Source: Meconema thalassinum (Eukaryota; Arthropoda; Insecta; Orthoptera; Tettigoniidae). From it: a stretch of DNA of 64,000 nucleotides. The translations under genes were made by a program, and so were the position numbers. The stretch spans positions 184,950,813 through 185,014,812 of the forward strand of contig OX336397.1 in NCBI GenBank assembly GCA_946902985.2, read 5' to 3'. Below are positions 21,566-31,898 of the stretch, piece after piece. Every line of letters starts with the position of its first letter. Positions within the stretch are counted from its first letter, which is position 1. The notes under the pieces are model-generated. The model did no database searches, was not told the origin of the DNA, and saw nothing but the letters and a program-made list of their open reading frames with translations.

Positions 21566-22059
21566 ATGAATTTAAAATCTGAGGAACAACGTTTCAAGAC
21601 CTTTGCGACGTGGCCGGTGCCTTTTATAAACCCTCAAGCCTTAGCGGCCGCTGGATTCTACTATTTAAAACAAGAGATGAAGTGAAATGTGTGTTTTGTC
21701 CCATCATCTTAGACCAATGGCAAGAGAGCGATGAACCCATGCAGGAACATCAGAGCTGGTCACCTGCCTGCCCCTACCTGTGCAGAATGGAGGTGGGTAA
21801 TATACCCTGTCATTCAAGTTACCCCTCACTCATGCCTCTGAGTGATGAAAAAAGTTATGATACGTGTGGACTTTATTGTGTCAACAGTGCTTCAGTGAGC
21901 AGCTCACAGTCAAAAACACCCAGCTTAGAGACATTAGAATATCATCGGTGTTATGGACACTATAAACACAAAATACATTCTTGTTGTATGAGATGGTACC
22001 GCCTCTATCCTAGAATGAAAAAAGAATGTAAAACTTGTTATGCTAATAAAATAATGTAA
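21566..22059 (+). pseudogene. BIR-domain (inhibitor-of-apoptosis-like) protein, frameshifted
   Basis: The protein starts at the ATG at 21566. The BIR domain is clear: RFKTFATWP, LAAAGFYYLK, then in another frame VKCVFCPIILDQW..SDEPMQEHQSWSPACPYL, with the zinc-binding C-x2-C...H...C pattern and the conserved W/DxP/H spacing. A one-base frameshift at about 21668-21676 splits the domain. Copy 2 (59548-59841) reads across this point in one frame. The C-terminal part holds more cysteines (TCGLYC, KTCYANK) but no clear RING. BIR proteins of DNA viruses can block apoptosis. That role here is inference. Confidence 0.88.
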
Positions 22060-22172
22060 TTAAAATTGGTTGTTGTTATATTATTATTTCTTATGCCCCC
22101 CTGTCATATCCTAACCTCTATAGTGACTACTCGATGTTTTTCTTTTCTTTTACTAGAATGGAATGTAAGTAA

Positions 22173-22796
22173 ATGACATGGGTACACCTTACTGAACAAT
22201 TGTCAGTCTGTGGTCAGTTGGACTTGATCCAGACAAGAGTGAACATGTTGCGTACCCTGATTGTCGACTGTCAAGGGTTTAAAATTGGAGATAACAAATT
22301 TATATTTAAAGAAGTGGCCATCATCGATTGTTCCACTTTTTGGATATCACAAGCTACCCATTTGGTGTTTAAACCACCTTATGCGTTTGATTTGTTGTGT
22401 GATAAAGACCGTAAACAAACCCAGTGGATTGAAACTCATATGCAACTAGACTGGAAGCAAGGAACCATTTCATATAAGCACCTGGACATAGTCATGAAAG
22501 CCCACTTGTCTTCTGCCCATGTAGTATTTGTGAAAGGTAGTGAAAAACGTCAATGGCTACAACCATTTTTGGCGTCTTACTGTCAATGTATCGATTTAAT
22601 GGACATGGGCTGTCCCTCGCTGCAAACACTCATGGACCGCTGCCCATGTGACAATATTACCCATAAAGCCCTGGCACAGGTGTGGCAATTGTTTCATTGG
22701 CTAACCACCAATGCCTGCTGGGAGTTGTTAAATAAAATTAAAACTAAAGGTTTACCTGTGGATGACACCAGTGAGATTTCTACAAGCGACGTGTAA
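22173..22796 (+). CDS. RNase H-like/DEDD-type domain protein of unknown function
   Basis: A 207-residue intact frame. The N-terminal block LIVDCQGFKIGDNKFIFKEVAIID and the later VVFVKGSEKRQWLQPF belong to a domain I have seen in many uncharacterised invertebrate and Polinton-associated proteins. The beta-strand pattern with an early aspartate suggests an RNase H fold or DEDD exonuclease, but the usual DxE is DxQ, so activity is doubtful. The C-terminus is cysteine- and histidine-containing (CPCDNITHK). It follows the BIR gene and precedes the PLA2 gene in both copies. A fragment is at 58635-59258. Confidence 0.55.
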   Translation: MTWVHLTEQLSVCGQLDLIQTRVNMLRTLIVDCQGFKIGDNKFIFKEVAIIDCSTFWISQATHLVFKPPYAFDLLCDKDRKQTQWIETHMQLDWKQGTISYKHLDIVMKAHLSSAHVVFVKGSEKRQWLQPFLASYCQCIDLMDMGCPSLQTLMDRCPCDNITHKALAQVWQLFHWLTTNACWELLNKIKTKGLPVDDTSEISTSDV

Positions 22797-22812
22797 ACAT
22801 CAACGTGATACC

Positions 22813-23570
22813 ATGGAGGAAGGGGATGCTACCGATAAAGCGATTGGATAGTTTTTTGTGTGTAAAAAGAAACTAGACAGTTTTACTAAAGAAGAATTAT
22901 TGGCTCTTCCAAAATCATTCATTTATTATGTCGCAGCAAATGCAGTGAAAGAAATCTGGCAACATGTACCAAAATCATGGACTCCAGACCCTGTGTTAAG
23001 TGAATTGCAACCATGTACGGATTATGATCACCATAAGCAAGTGGCTATGGCAAAAATACCCTCTATGCGACAGTGTGCTACTTGCCAGCTAGTCAAACTG
23101 TATCATTGTCATAAAAGTCAGTGTAAAGACTTTGTTTCCTCATTCCACGAGAGTAATGAAAAAAAAGGAGCAACAACAAACATCATCCACAGAGGAGGAG
23201 GAAGATCAAACCTGTTTACCATCGATGGAAAAGGATATGCCAGACCTGTACTGGCAATGGCGTCATTAACAAAGTAATTCAATACTTGACTTTCGAAATC
23301 TACCTACCTGGTTATTATTTGTGTAGTCATGGAACTTGTCTCGAAGAACCTTTGCAGCGTAGTGATATACCTATTAATCCTTTGGATCAAGCATGCACCT
23401 TTCTTATCACTACAGTCATCTTGCATTAAGACGTGTAGAGGATAAAGTATCGTTGAAAAGCTAAACAACGTTTGACATCCTGTGATGTCTCAGTGGGAGA
23501 GAGGTTGGCAGCCGTCATTGTGATTAGTGTTATAAAAGGAAAGTTAATGATGAGTGGACATGAACATTGA
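22813..23570 (+). pseudogene. Cys/His-domain protein fused to phospholipase-A2-like domain, broken
   Basis: The frame opens at the ATG at 22813 and meets a TAG at 22849-22851. It continues with FTKEELLALPKSFIYYV and a metal-binding-like CATCQLVKLYHCHKSQC, then shifts frame near 23225 into ICQTCTGNGVINKV, a PLA2 calcium-loop remnant (GYYLCSHGTCLEE) and PINPLDQAC. The bases encoding the catalytic histidine region seen in copy 2 (KEHNLSYYHS) are deleted, followed by stops. The C-terminal SCDVSVGERLAAVIV helix survives. PLA2 domains of this type in parvoviruses, adintoviruses and Polintons are thought to breach membranes during entry. Confidence 0.8.
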
Positions 23571-23625
23571 AAAAGGATTGAGGAAAAGGTATTTCTTTTG
23601 TATTCTATTTTTGTAAAGCTCTATT

Positions 23626-23940
23626 TGTTGTGAAATAAAACAAGGTTTACAAGATCACAATGTCTTTTAATTTTTAAAAATCGTGATAGCCATTTCATTT
23701 TTTCACACATGAATATTTACAATTTCCACTTTTCAATTTTTTACATTCTCCTTGTTTAGTTTACACATTCTGTTCATTTTTGTTGTTGTGAAATAAAAAC
23801 AAGGTTTACCAGATCACAATGTCTTTTTAATTTTAAAATGGTGATAGCCATTTCACTTTTCTCACACATGGATACTTCCAATTTCCACTTTACATTTTTT
23901 ACATTCCCTTGTTTAGTTCACACATTCTGTACATTTTTAA
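23626..23940 (+). repeat. Tandem duplication in the gap between capsid and polymerase arms
   Basis: A ~157-base block (ttgttgtgaaataaaa... to tgt(t/a)catttt) occurs twice, at 23626-23780 and 23783-23940. Each block has an AATAAA, a plausible polyadenylation signal for the rightward genes. A diverged version occurs in copy 2 around 57430-57800. Confidence 0.8.
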
Positions 23941-24112
23941 AAATCTGTTTCGTAATATACAAAAGCAAACATTTTACACTAAAATGTATTACTTATCTTA
24001 TTTTTACTAATCTACAGTAGCCTAACATTATATATTCTACTTACAGTTTTTACAAAAAAAATATTACAATATAAAACACACTACAAATATTACAATATAG
24101 TGATCATTAGAC

Positions 24113-26160
24113 TCAAGTAAAGTAATAGTCGTCAATGTGACTGTTTCCCCAAGCAAGAGTATCAAACGTGTTGGGTATAATGAATCGTTTGTTGTCTTCA
24201 TTACTTAAAGCAACTTTGTTCAGCAAATTGGTATGTAGTTGATGATTTTTACTTCTAAATACACACATTTTCTTATATAATGCAGGTGGGTTACTAACTA
24301 TACAGTTTTTATAATCACTTATATCTAACTCTTTACTAACAACATTCTTTTTCACTCCTTTTAATTTCTTTACTACTACATTATCAATTGTCATATAGCT
24401 GTATGATTTAGATTTTGTACCTACAAAGGTGTCTATAATAACACCAGCACATTCATTCTTAAATTTCCCAAGAACCTTTTTGTTTACTAGAGGCAAATGG
24501 TAAATATTATCCTCGGGATAGTCACTTGTATCAAACCTATTTAGCTCAGTTTTGATATCCTCATAAAAATCATCAGTTTTAAACTCATAAATAAAAGAAT
24601 TTGTGTCTGTGTAGAGTAATTTAGCATTATCAAGATAGTTTTTCTTTACATAATCATAGTGAAATTCATACATAAGTGTTTTTGACAATTCCAGAATGGT
24701 GTAACCCACATATATGGGTTTGTTGTAAGTTACTTTAAGACGATTCATTTGTATTACAACTAAATCCTCATGAATAATTGAACAGCTATGAAAGTTAGGC
24801 TTGCTTATTAAGTTGCTCGCACCATACCTTTTACCATAATTCTCCCACTTTGTTATCAGCTTTACATCAACTCGTTTATCAACATTCTCCATAGTCTTTC
24901 CAAAAACACTATTATTCATGAGTTTATAAAAATCTTTTTCAAACGCGTTTGTTGACATTGTTCTTAAATTATTGTTCAGATCAATATACGGTTTGAGCCA
25001 TGCTGACTGATGAAATTGCAATACGCGATGAATTTTAGTTAATTTCAATCCATGATGCTGTAGACACTGTTTCAAGTTTTGATAATGTATTACAGATTTA
25101 CATTTATCATTCACATTAGCAATTAACATTTTTGTTCGTGATGTGATGTATGGAGATTTCATATTCTCTGCACAAAATGGTAAATCATTATGATCATCAT
25201 GTAACTCTTTAGGGTACTCAAGATTTACCTCTAAAATATATCCTTTATCATCGTTATCATTAAGAGTGTCAACAAGTAAGACATCAATTTCAGGTTGTGT
25301 CAGCCAGCGAAAATCTTTCAGTGGTAGATATTGACTCATAGCCCAACCATATTGGTTATTTGCATCGAGGTAGACAATATACTTTGACTCTTCACAAGGG
25401 TTGTAGCTAGGCATGTATTTATTATTCGCTTTAGAGTACCGTCCACTACATTGGCTTAATCCACCTCGAATTGATGATTTTATAAAATTGATCATGTCTA
25501 TATCAGTCATTAATTCTAAATTTACTTTCGTTTTCTTCAACATTGAACTTAAACTTAACCCAGGAGCAGTGAAATACTGACAAGGATCAAGGTCATAAGT
25601 TTTCATACAAACAATCCGAAAATTTTCAAAAACATCTGCTAATAACAACACATCTGTTTTCAAATATATGTCTGAAAATTCTCCTAAAGTTTGAATGTCA
25701 AACTGTGCCCATACACGTTGTGCATGTAAATATTCCTGATCACTGATATGACTTGTGTTTAAGGAACTGTAAAATGCATCTTTCGGTGGTAAAGAACACT
25801 CCTCAAGACGTTCCACACAGTTAATATATTCGTAAGGGAATATACCCTTTTGACAAATCAAATTAAAATCATCTTCTTTAGGAAAGACACGTTGAATTTC
25901 ATGAAACTGATCTGATTTTAAATTACTAGCAAGCTTATCAAGACTACTCGGCATAAAGCGGAATGAATCTAAAAATCGCAGTTTTATCGTTTTCTTATTG
26001 TCAATTTTGATGTATTTTTTGAACGATATGTATTGTTCCTTATTATTTGCAATCACATCAATTTTCACATCTGAAGCTCCAAATTCTTTAACGATAAAAT
26101 GGTTATCGTATTTGCTACCGTTATGTAGAATGACCGGAATGAATTTACTTACTCTATAAT
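24113..26160 (-). pseudogene. Protein-primed DNA polymerase B, catalytic part
   Basis: The replicative polymerase of Polintons. From the 5' side: KFIPVILHN..KYDNHFIVKEFG (exonuclease-region strand), TDVLLLADVFENFR, IRGGLSQCSGRYSKANNKY, motif A YLDANNQYGWAMSQYLPL, KDFYKLMNNSVFGKTMENVDKR (motif B), and motif C LLYTDTNSFIYE. The third acidic position of motif C is asparagine (codon AAT), where the family has aspartate, so the copy is probably catalytically dead. The 651-codon frame is otherwise open. It is separated from the next upstream piece by a one-base frameshift near 26161. Confidence 0.93.
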
Positions 26161-27744
26161 TTAATTACATTCTTGGTGAGCAGCACCACGATATTTTCCT
26201 GTTAAATGGTCATGATCGCGAACCCTGTCTGTATTTAAACATTCAGCACATATAAAACAATTAGTTTCAGTTTCAAAATTCATTTGCTCTAATATAGTTA
26301 GTGGTTCCATTGGAATGATCGTATTTAAAATAGAGGATATACGGATGGTATCTTTCTCAAGCCTTTCCATAAAAACTTTAGGTGCATCAGGTCCTCTATA
26401 CAGCTCAAACTTATTTAAAGAGTCATCATAACTACATTTAATATAATATGCAAAGCAAAAAAGGTTCATGAATGTGAGTAGTGTTGGTAAAAGTTTGGGC
26501 TGAATTCGATGAACATGTATTAAATGGTTTTAGCAAAGCCTCAAAGACAGCATATATAACAAATGTTACTCGAAGCTGTTTCTCATAATCCTTAAATTTT
26601 AGAATGTTATTTTTAGGAGTCGGTAATACCGTACAAACATGATTACATCCCCATTTTTGATGTTGTGATAGTTGATCCTCTTTCTGGAAATATAGCAAAC
26701 AGCCATCACACAACCACTTTTTACCATTGTGTTTTGAAACCTGACTACTGACAAGTCTACTTAAATGTTTTATCCAACAATAGTGAGCATTTTCACCTTC
26801 GGTTATGTATAGTAAATTTACATGAGCATCCTTTTTTCCTGAGTATAGTATAGAGGACCAACTATACTCTTATTTTCAATTTCATAAACATTAATACTTA
26901 CATTGTTCAGCTCTTCAAAACGTTGAATGTCTTTTATCGCCATAGGAAATTATATTTCTTTTAAATCTAACACTGAAGAATAGTGAGGATAAGATGATGT
27001 TCTATTCTCATGCATCACTGCTGGATGGAGAGCTGAGGTTACAGCCCACGCAAAACATGCATGATCACTATTCATAACGTTTACACAAGCTTTCTTTCGT
27101 TTGATCCATACTGGTAAATCAATGTATGATGATGCTCGAAGGGGGTTGTATTTATTCATGTTGGTTTCTAAATAAAGTACTTCAACCAACGCCCAGCCTG
27201 ACTCCCTTTCCTGGAACTCTTCACTCTTCACAATGATAGCACTTGAAATATTTTGGTATATATCACTAATATTAGTTGATTCGCTAACAATTATATTTTT
27301 TGTATTAAAAGATTTGATATCCGTAATTTCACCTTCGCTCCCAGTTTTTACATAGAGTCCAAAAAGTTCAAAACTAATTTTAATTGTTTTATGCTCTAAT
27401 AAAACATTTTCTACTAAGCCAAACACAGTAGGTTGAACATTTTTTAGAAATGATTCAATACTTTGAGTTTTTTCTTTACTTTAAAGTCTATAACTAGCAA
27501 TTCGACTTTTAAATGCACTACCAATTTTTTGAACATTTCCAGAATTTCTTTCATGGCAAGCGTTATTTTTACGATTAATGTTACGTGCAAGTGCCCGTCC
27601 CAACATTTTAAACATGTATCTTACCTCAGGATGCAATTCTTGACTTTTTGAAACGACCGCTTCGTCGTTTGGTTCCGCCTGTGACCACGAGATGGTAGCT
27701 GCTGTCGGACTTTGGAAGTCTGCACGTGGTTCCTGGTTCTCCAA
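26161..27744 (-). pseudogene. DNA polymerase B, N-terminal and exonuclease part, frameshifted
   Basis: Three frame segments belong to the same gene. 26950-27744 contains GSAFKSRIASYRL and, after a break, FELFGLYVKTGSEGEITDIKSFNTK, SGWALVEVLYLETNMNKYNPLRASSYIDLP and KKACVNV.N.DHACFAWAV. 26438-26713 contains KKWLCDGCLLYF..EDQLSQH. 26161-26469 contains CFAYYIKC, ELYRGPDAPKVFMERLE, CFICAECL and VRDHDHLTGKYRGAAHQECN (a zinc-binding segment). The order and motifs match insect Polinton polymerases. Between 26714 and 26949 the frame is broken by several stops. The 5' continuation is cut by the insertion at about 27790-30025. Confidence 0.88.
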
Positions 27745-28479
27745 TAGAATGCGTTGGTTGTACCTTATTAAAACTCCTCATATTCTTGGCATAATTGAAA
27801 GACAATTAAATTCTACGTCATGAAACAAATGCTTGTGTATTCATGATACCGCCAAATTATGTACTTAATTATGACATTGTTGATTGAGGTGTCAAGCCGT
27901 GATTGGACAATAAATTTTACATGAATGCAGTTCGGCACTTGACACGCAAAAATTCTCCGCCATTTTGTGGAGTCCATTTAGCCATCGTGAAGTAAACACA
28001 TCTAGCCGACTGGTCGTGAAAGGTGTCTCCGCTGATGGGGGCTCTGGCCCCCATTCTCTACGAAATATAATGTATTCAAGAGAAAAAGGAATTTCCTGTG
28101 CTCTTCAAACTGTGAATTTCATCGTTTCGCCGTGAAGTGGACGTGTGAATTGTGGTCGCATCTCGATGCAGACCTGTGCTTGTGACCCAAACGAGGCATG
28201 TGCCGTGTGGGCATTTTCAAGGCAATATAGTGCCGCATTTTATTTTATTTAAAATGTGTTAGTTTGTTTATATTTTTCATTGTGTCTCCACTGCGAAGGA
28301 TGAAAGGTACGTTATTGTTTAATTCTTATATATATTAATTTTGTTATTTGTTGTACCTTCTGGAGACACATGTATAAGTTTATTTTACGTTTAAATTATT
28401 ATTTATTTTCTTTTGCCAATCTTGGGATTGACATAGTATTTAATTTATTCATGATCCGTTGCCTTTCACGGTTGTAATA

Positions 28480-30025
28480 GTATTTAGACATAATTGTTTT
28501 CCGCCGTTCATTTCCTTCTGCTGATGTTAAAATTTATTTGCTAATTGTTTGCCGTAGTTTCGATCAGGCATGCGACCCCTTGTTTTTAGTGGCCATGTTT
28601 GTTTGTTTTTTGTTTTCCCGTGATGCATGATGGTCTCGAGGTCAGTCTATTGGCGCCGACCGCGAAGCTCAAACGTGTTGTGTTAACTTAATATTTGTTT
28701 TTTATTTAACCTTGTCGGTTTAACCTTATGTTTTTTGGTGTATGTTCTGGTGTTTTTCTTAGTCTCTAATATCGGGAATTTCTTAATTGATCATATTTTA
28801 TTTTATTTTATTTTATTTAATTTTAATCCTGTCGTTTTTTGGCGTGGCCTGGACCTCCGCATGATTGATCGATATTGCATTGCCGTGTAAATTACCAAGC
28901 CCGTTATCATTTAATTATGCCTATATATATAATTTATTTTAAGTTTTGGGCTTCATCATCATCATCTTGAGCAGTTTCCAACCGCTGGTCGGGTCTGCTT
29001 GGAACATAAGCCTCTCCATCGTTTCCTGTCCATCCACCATCTCTCGTCATTTACTGTGTCCCAGCACACTCCTCTTTCCTCCACACTCTTCTTAACTCCT
29101 TTTGCCCATCTGTCCCTTGGTCTTCCCCTTGGCCTCCTTCCCGTCATTTCCATTCCAAACATCTTCTTCGGTATCCTCTCCTCTTGCATCCTCCTCACAT
29201 GTCCATACCATTGTAGCCTAGATCGCTCTATTCTATTTTGCAATGGTTCCTCTCTTACCATCTCCCTGACTCTCTCATTCCTTACTCTGTCCATTCTTGT
29301 CACTCCTACCCTACTCCTCTGGAACTTCATCTCCACTGCTCGTATTTTATTCTTGTCCCTTTCCTTCATCACCCATGTTTCTGAACCATATGTCAAAATT
29401 GGCACAAAGTAGGTCTTGTAGATGATTCCTTTACATTTTTGTGGTACATCTTTATTCCATATCATCCCCCTAACACTCTTGAAAAATCCATCTGCGCACC
29501 TTCCCCTCTCATTTATTTCCATCCTATTGCCTCCCTTTTCTTCAATTATGCTTCCCAAGTACTTGAAGCATTCTACTTTCTGCAACTGCTGTCCTCCAAG
29601 TGTTATGCCCATATCCAGTCTGTTCTTCTTCCTCGTTGTGATGACCACTTCACTCTTTTGTGCTGAGAACTTCATCCCATATGATGGGCTTGAACATTTT
29701 AATTTAAGTCTTTTCTTTTGTTGGTCTTGCAAGCAAGCATGTTAAGCGGTCTCTTGCCTTCCTTGTAAATTATTCTGGTTGATGCATGTTCTCTTTCTGG
29801 TGGAGGTGTTCTTTATATTTTAACATAAAATTTTACATAAATTTTAAATCAACTGTTGTGGCATTGTTTCGTCGGCAGCAGTTCCATTGGTTTTTGGGGG
29901 TGTTTGTTAAATAGCCTGTGCGTTGTCCCCTTCTCCATCTTCCTTCCATTCCTTTTGAGCTCTGCTGTTGGGACATGTCATCTGGAGGTGATTTTGCTGC
30001 GGAAGCGACCCGGACCTCTGAACAA
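28480..30025 (+). mobile_element. Dispersed repeat A, copy 2, nested inside the polymerase gene
   Basis: Matches 7336-8095 on both sides of a LINE fragment (28950-29720). It ends at the donor-like word 'aag/GTAAGT', exactly where the zinc-finger coding part resumes. The 5' boundary of the whole insertion is probably nearer 27790: 27770-28480 is non-coding, lies between two parts of one gene, and contains another donor-like word (aag/GTACGT near 28301). So repeat A is likely the 3' part of a ~2.2-kb element that disrupted the polymerase. Confidence 0.7.
28950..29732 (-). pseudogene. 3' end of a non-LTR retrotransposon (RTE-like reverse transcriptase)
   Basis: A 256-codon frame covers the thumb and C-terminus of a LINE ORF2: MKFSAQKSEVVITTRKK, LQKVECFKYLGSIIEE, YKTYFVPILTYGSETWVM, RSRLQWYGHVRRM, and PRGRPRDRWAKGV. 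Catalytic RT motifs lie upstream and are absent, so it is 5'-truncated. It sits inside dispersed repeat A, which makes a three-deep nest (Polinton, repeat A, LINE). The minus-strand 3' end abuts a short (CAT)n tract. Confidence 0.85.
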
Positions 30026-30515
30026 AGGTAAGTTGGGCCCCATTACAAGTGTCGCAATTAATACTGCGTAAATGTCCATGAATGATTGATAAAGGTATAT
30101 CAATATTACATACATCACAATGTGTTATCGAAGGTTCACCATTCTTCTTTCTTTTTGTTGCACAACTATTTTCACAATCTTGAGAACGTTTACGCTTTTG
30201 AGCATTACATTCATATAAAGGTTCCGTGCTAGTTGTTGGTTTTACAGTTTTTAATTCTTGTTGTTCACTATGCACTTCAACCATGTGGGATTTATATCGC
30301 TTTACAGCAGAAAAACCATGTTCACAAACTGAACATGAAAATGGTGCTGAACTAACATGCATTAAATTTACATGACGTGCAAGATTATCTTGTCTGTTAA
30401 ATGTGGTAGCACAATGACTGCACACAAACATTTTAATGTCATGTTTAACATTTGCGTGTCGTTGAAGGCTGTCAGGTCTTGAGAACTGATTCTTACAGTC
30501 ACCACACTTGAACAT
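29904..30515 (-). pseudogene. N-terminal C2H2 zinc fingers of the Polinton polymerase gene
   Basis: The frame starts at the ATG at 30515. Three fingers follow: FKCGDCKNQFSRPDSLQRHANVKH, FVCSHCATTFNRQDNLARHVNLMH and FSCSVCEHGFSAVKRYKSHMVEVH. A basic stretch (NAQKRKRSQD, ATKRKKN, likely nuclear signal) and a CDVCNIDI..HGHLRSINCDTC pair come next, at which point (~30025) the coding sequence is replaced by repeat A. Many insect Polinton polymerases carry such fingers ahead of the polymerase, so I read this as the 5' end of that gene. A separate zinc-finger gene is the alternative. Confidence 0.75.
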
Positions 30516-30709
30516 GATGATCCCTTTCGAAATTACCTATAAAAGAAAGGAATCATAAATGTTAATAGATGATAAACAAAAGTACAATATAAATAGTTTA
30601 ATTGCATTCCAGTCAATGGTTATAGCAGGGTATTTAAATCAATCATCTGTGAACTCCTAGCAAGTCTAACTTCATGTAGTTCTAACTGGGGGGTTACTAT
30701 ATACCACTG

Positions 30710-30960
30710 TCACTGACACCTAGCGGTGAACATTGGAACTTGATAGAGTGGTAGAAACGTGCGGTCGCCAGTTAAGTGAGCTAAGTGTGGCGTCATAGCC
30801 AGTCTTAAAACAAGTCTAAATTTGTAGAACATGTCACGTGATAGAAACCAGCGATCGCCAGTTAAGTGAGCTAAGTGTAACGTCATAGCCAGTCTTAAAA
30901 CAAGTTTAAACATGTAAAACATATCACATGACAAGGTTAAATTAGGTAAAGTTAAGTGAA
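30710..30960. repeat. Direct duplication in the right arm
   Basis: A ~105-base block (gatcgccagttaagtgagct ... agtcttaaaacaagt) occurs twice in tandem with small differences. Confidence 0.75.
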
Positions 30961-31029
30961 CTGAGGTTAAGACTTTAAATATTCCCTATGCCACTGACAC
31001 CTAGCAATGAACATTGGGACTTAATAGAG

Positions 31030-31898
31030 TGGTAATCAAAATTTAACCTATAAAATTAGGGGGGGGGGGCACACTTACCTTCTTATAATTTATCAACTGC
31101 TGTCACTGAATGAACAGATTGTAGGAATCTGGTATCCTACAGGTGCCCAATTATCTGTAAACAAATCAATCAATCAATTAATCAATAAATACAATCCAAT
31201 CAATAACTTCAACATCAATTAGTAATAAAAGACTACAATCCATTAATAATAAGTACTTACCTTGCAAAATAATTTAATGATTTTCTACCAAAAAGGCTTT
31301 TTTACAACTCTTGAGCAGTAATAGAGCACTGTTCACTCAAAGCGAGTAATAAAGACTGACAGTAGGGAAATATATGACACCTCTCTTATATAAACTCTCA
31401 TCGCTCGTGTCAGCAGTTTTTTGCAGATCATTGCAATTCCTTTCCCAATACAGCTGAGAGTCCAAAGTACACTAGGAACACCTGTGTGGTATCCAATGAC
31501 TGCTGACTTTGCATGATCATCACCCATTGTCTTAATCAACACATGGGGTTTCAAATTACTGCAGCGTCAGTCATAGCAATAGCAGTGTGCACTCCCTGCC
31601 ATGTCAGCAACATGACACCGGAAGGAACACCTGTGTAATATCCAATAACTGCTAACTTTGCATGATCATCATCCATTGTCTTTATGATCATTTGCGGTTT
31701 CAAATTACTGCAGTGTTAGTCATAGCAACAGATCTGCGCGCTCTCTGTCATGTCTGTAATATGACACAGGAAGTAACAAGTCGGTTTACTACACGTACCG
31801 TCTCCTCAGTTTTAACATCTTAAGAACATGTATTATTCTCTTTCAACTACAAATGACTAGTTATAACACATCCATCCACCAAGTTAGATCCCTTGTAT
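31030..31898. repeat. Right subterminal non-coding DNA with a duplicated block
   Basis: Between the polymerase and the right terminal repeat I see no gene. A ~170-base block containing 'ctttgcatgatcatcaccca' at about 31430-31610 recurs at 31620-31790. Confidence 0.6.

Noticed and set aside
28999..29745. Plus-strand open frames across the LINE fragment
   Set aside because: They are the antisense shadow of the reverse-transcriptase C-terminus encoded on the minus strand.
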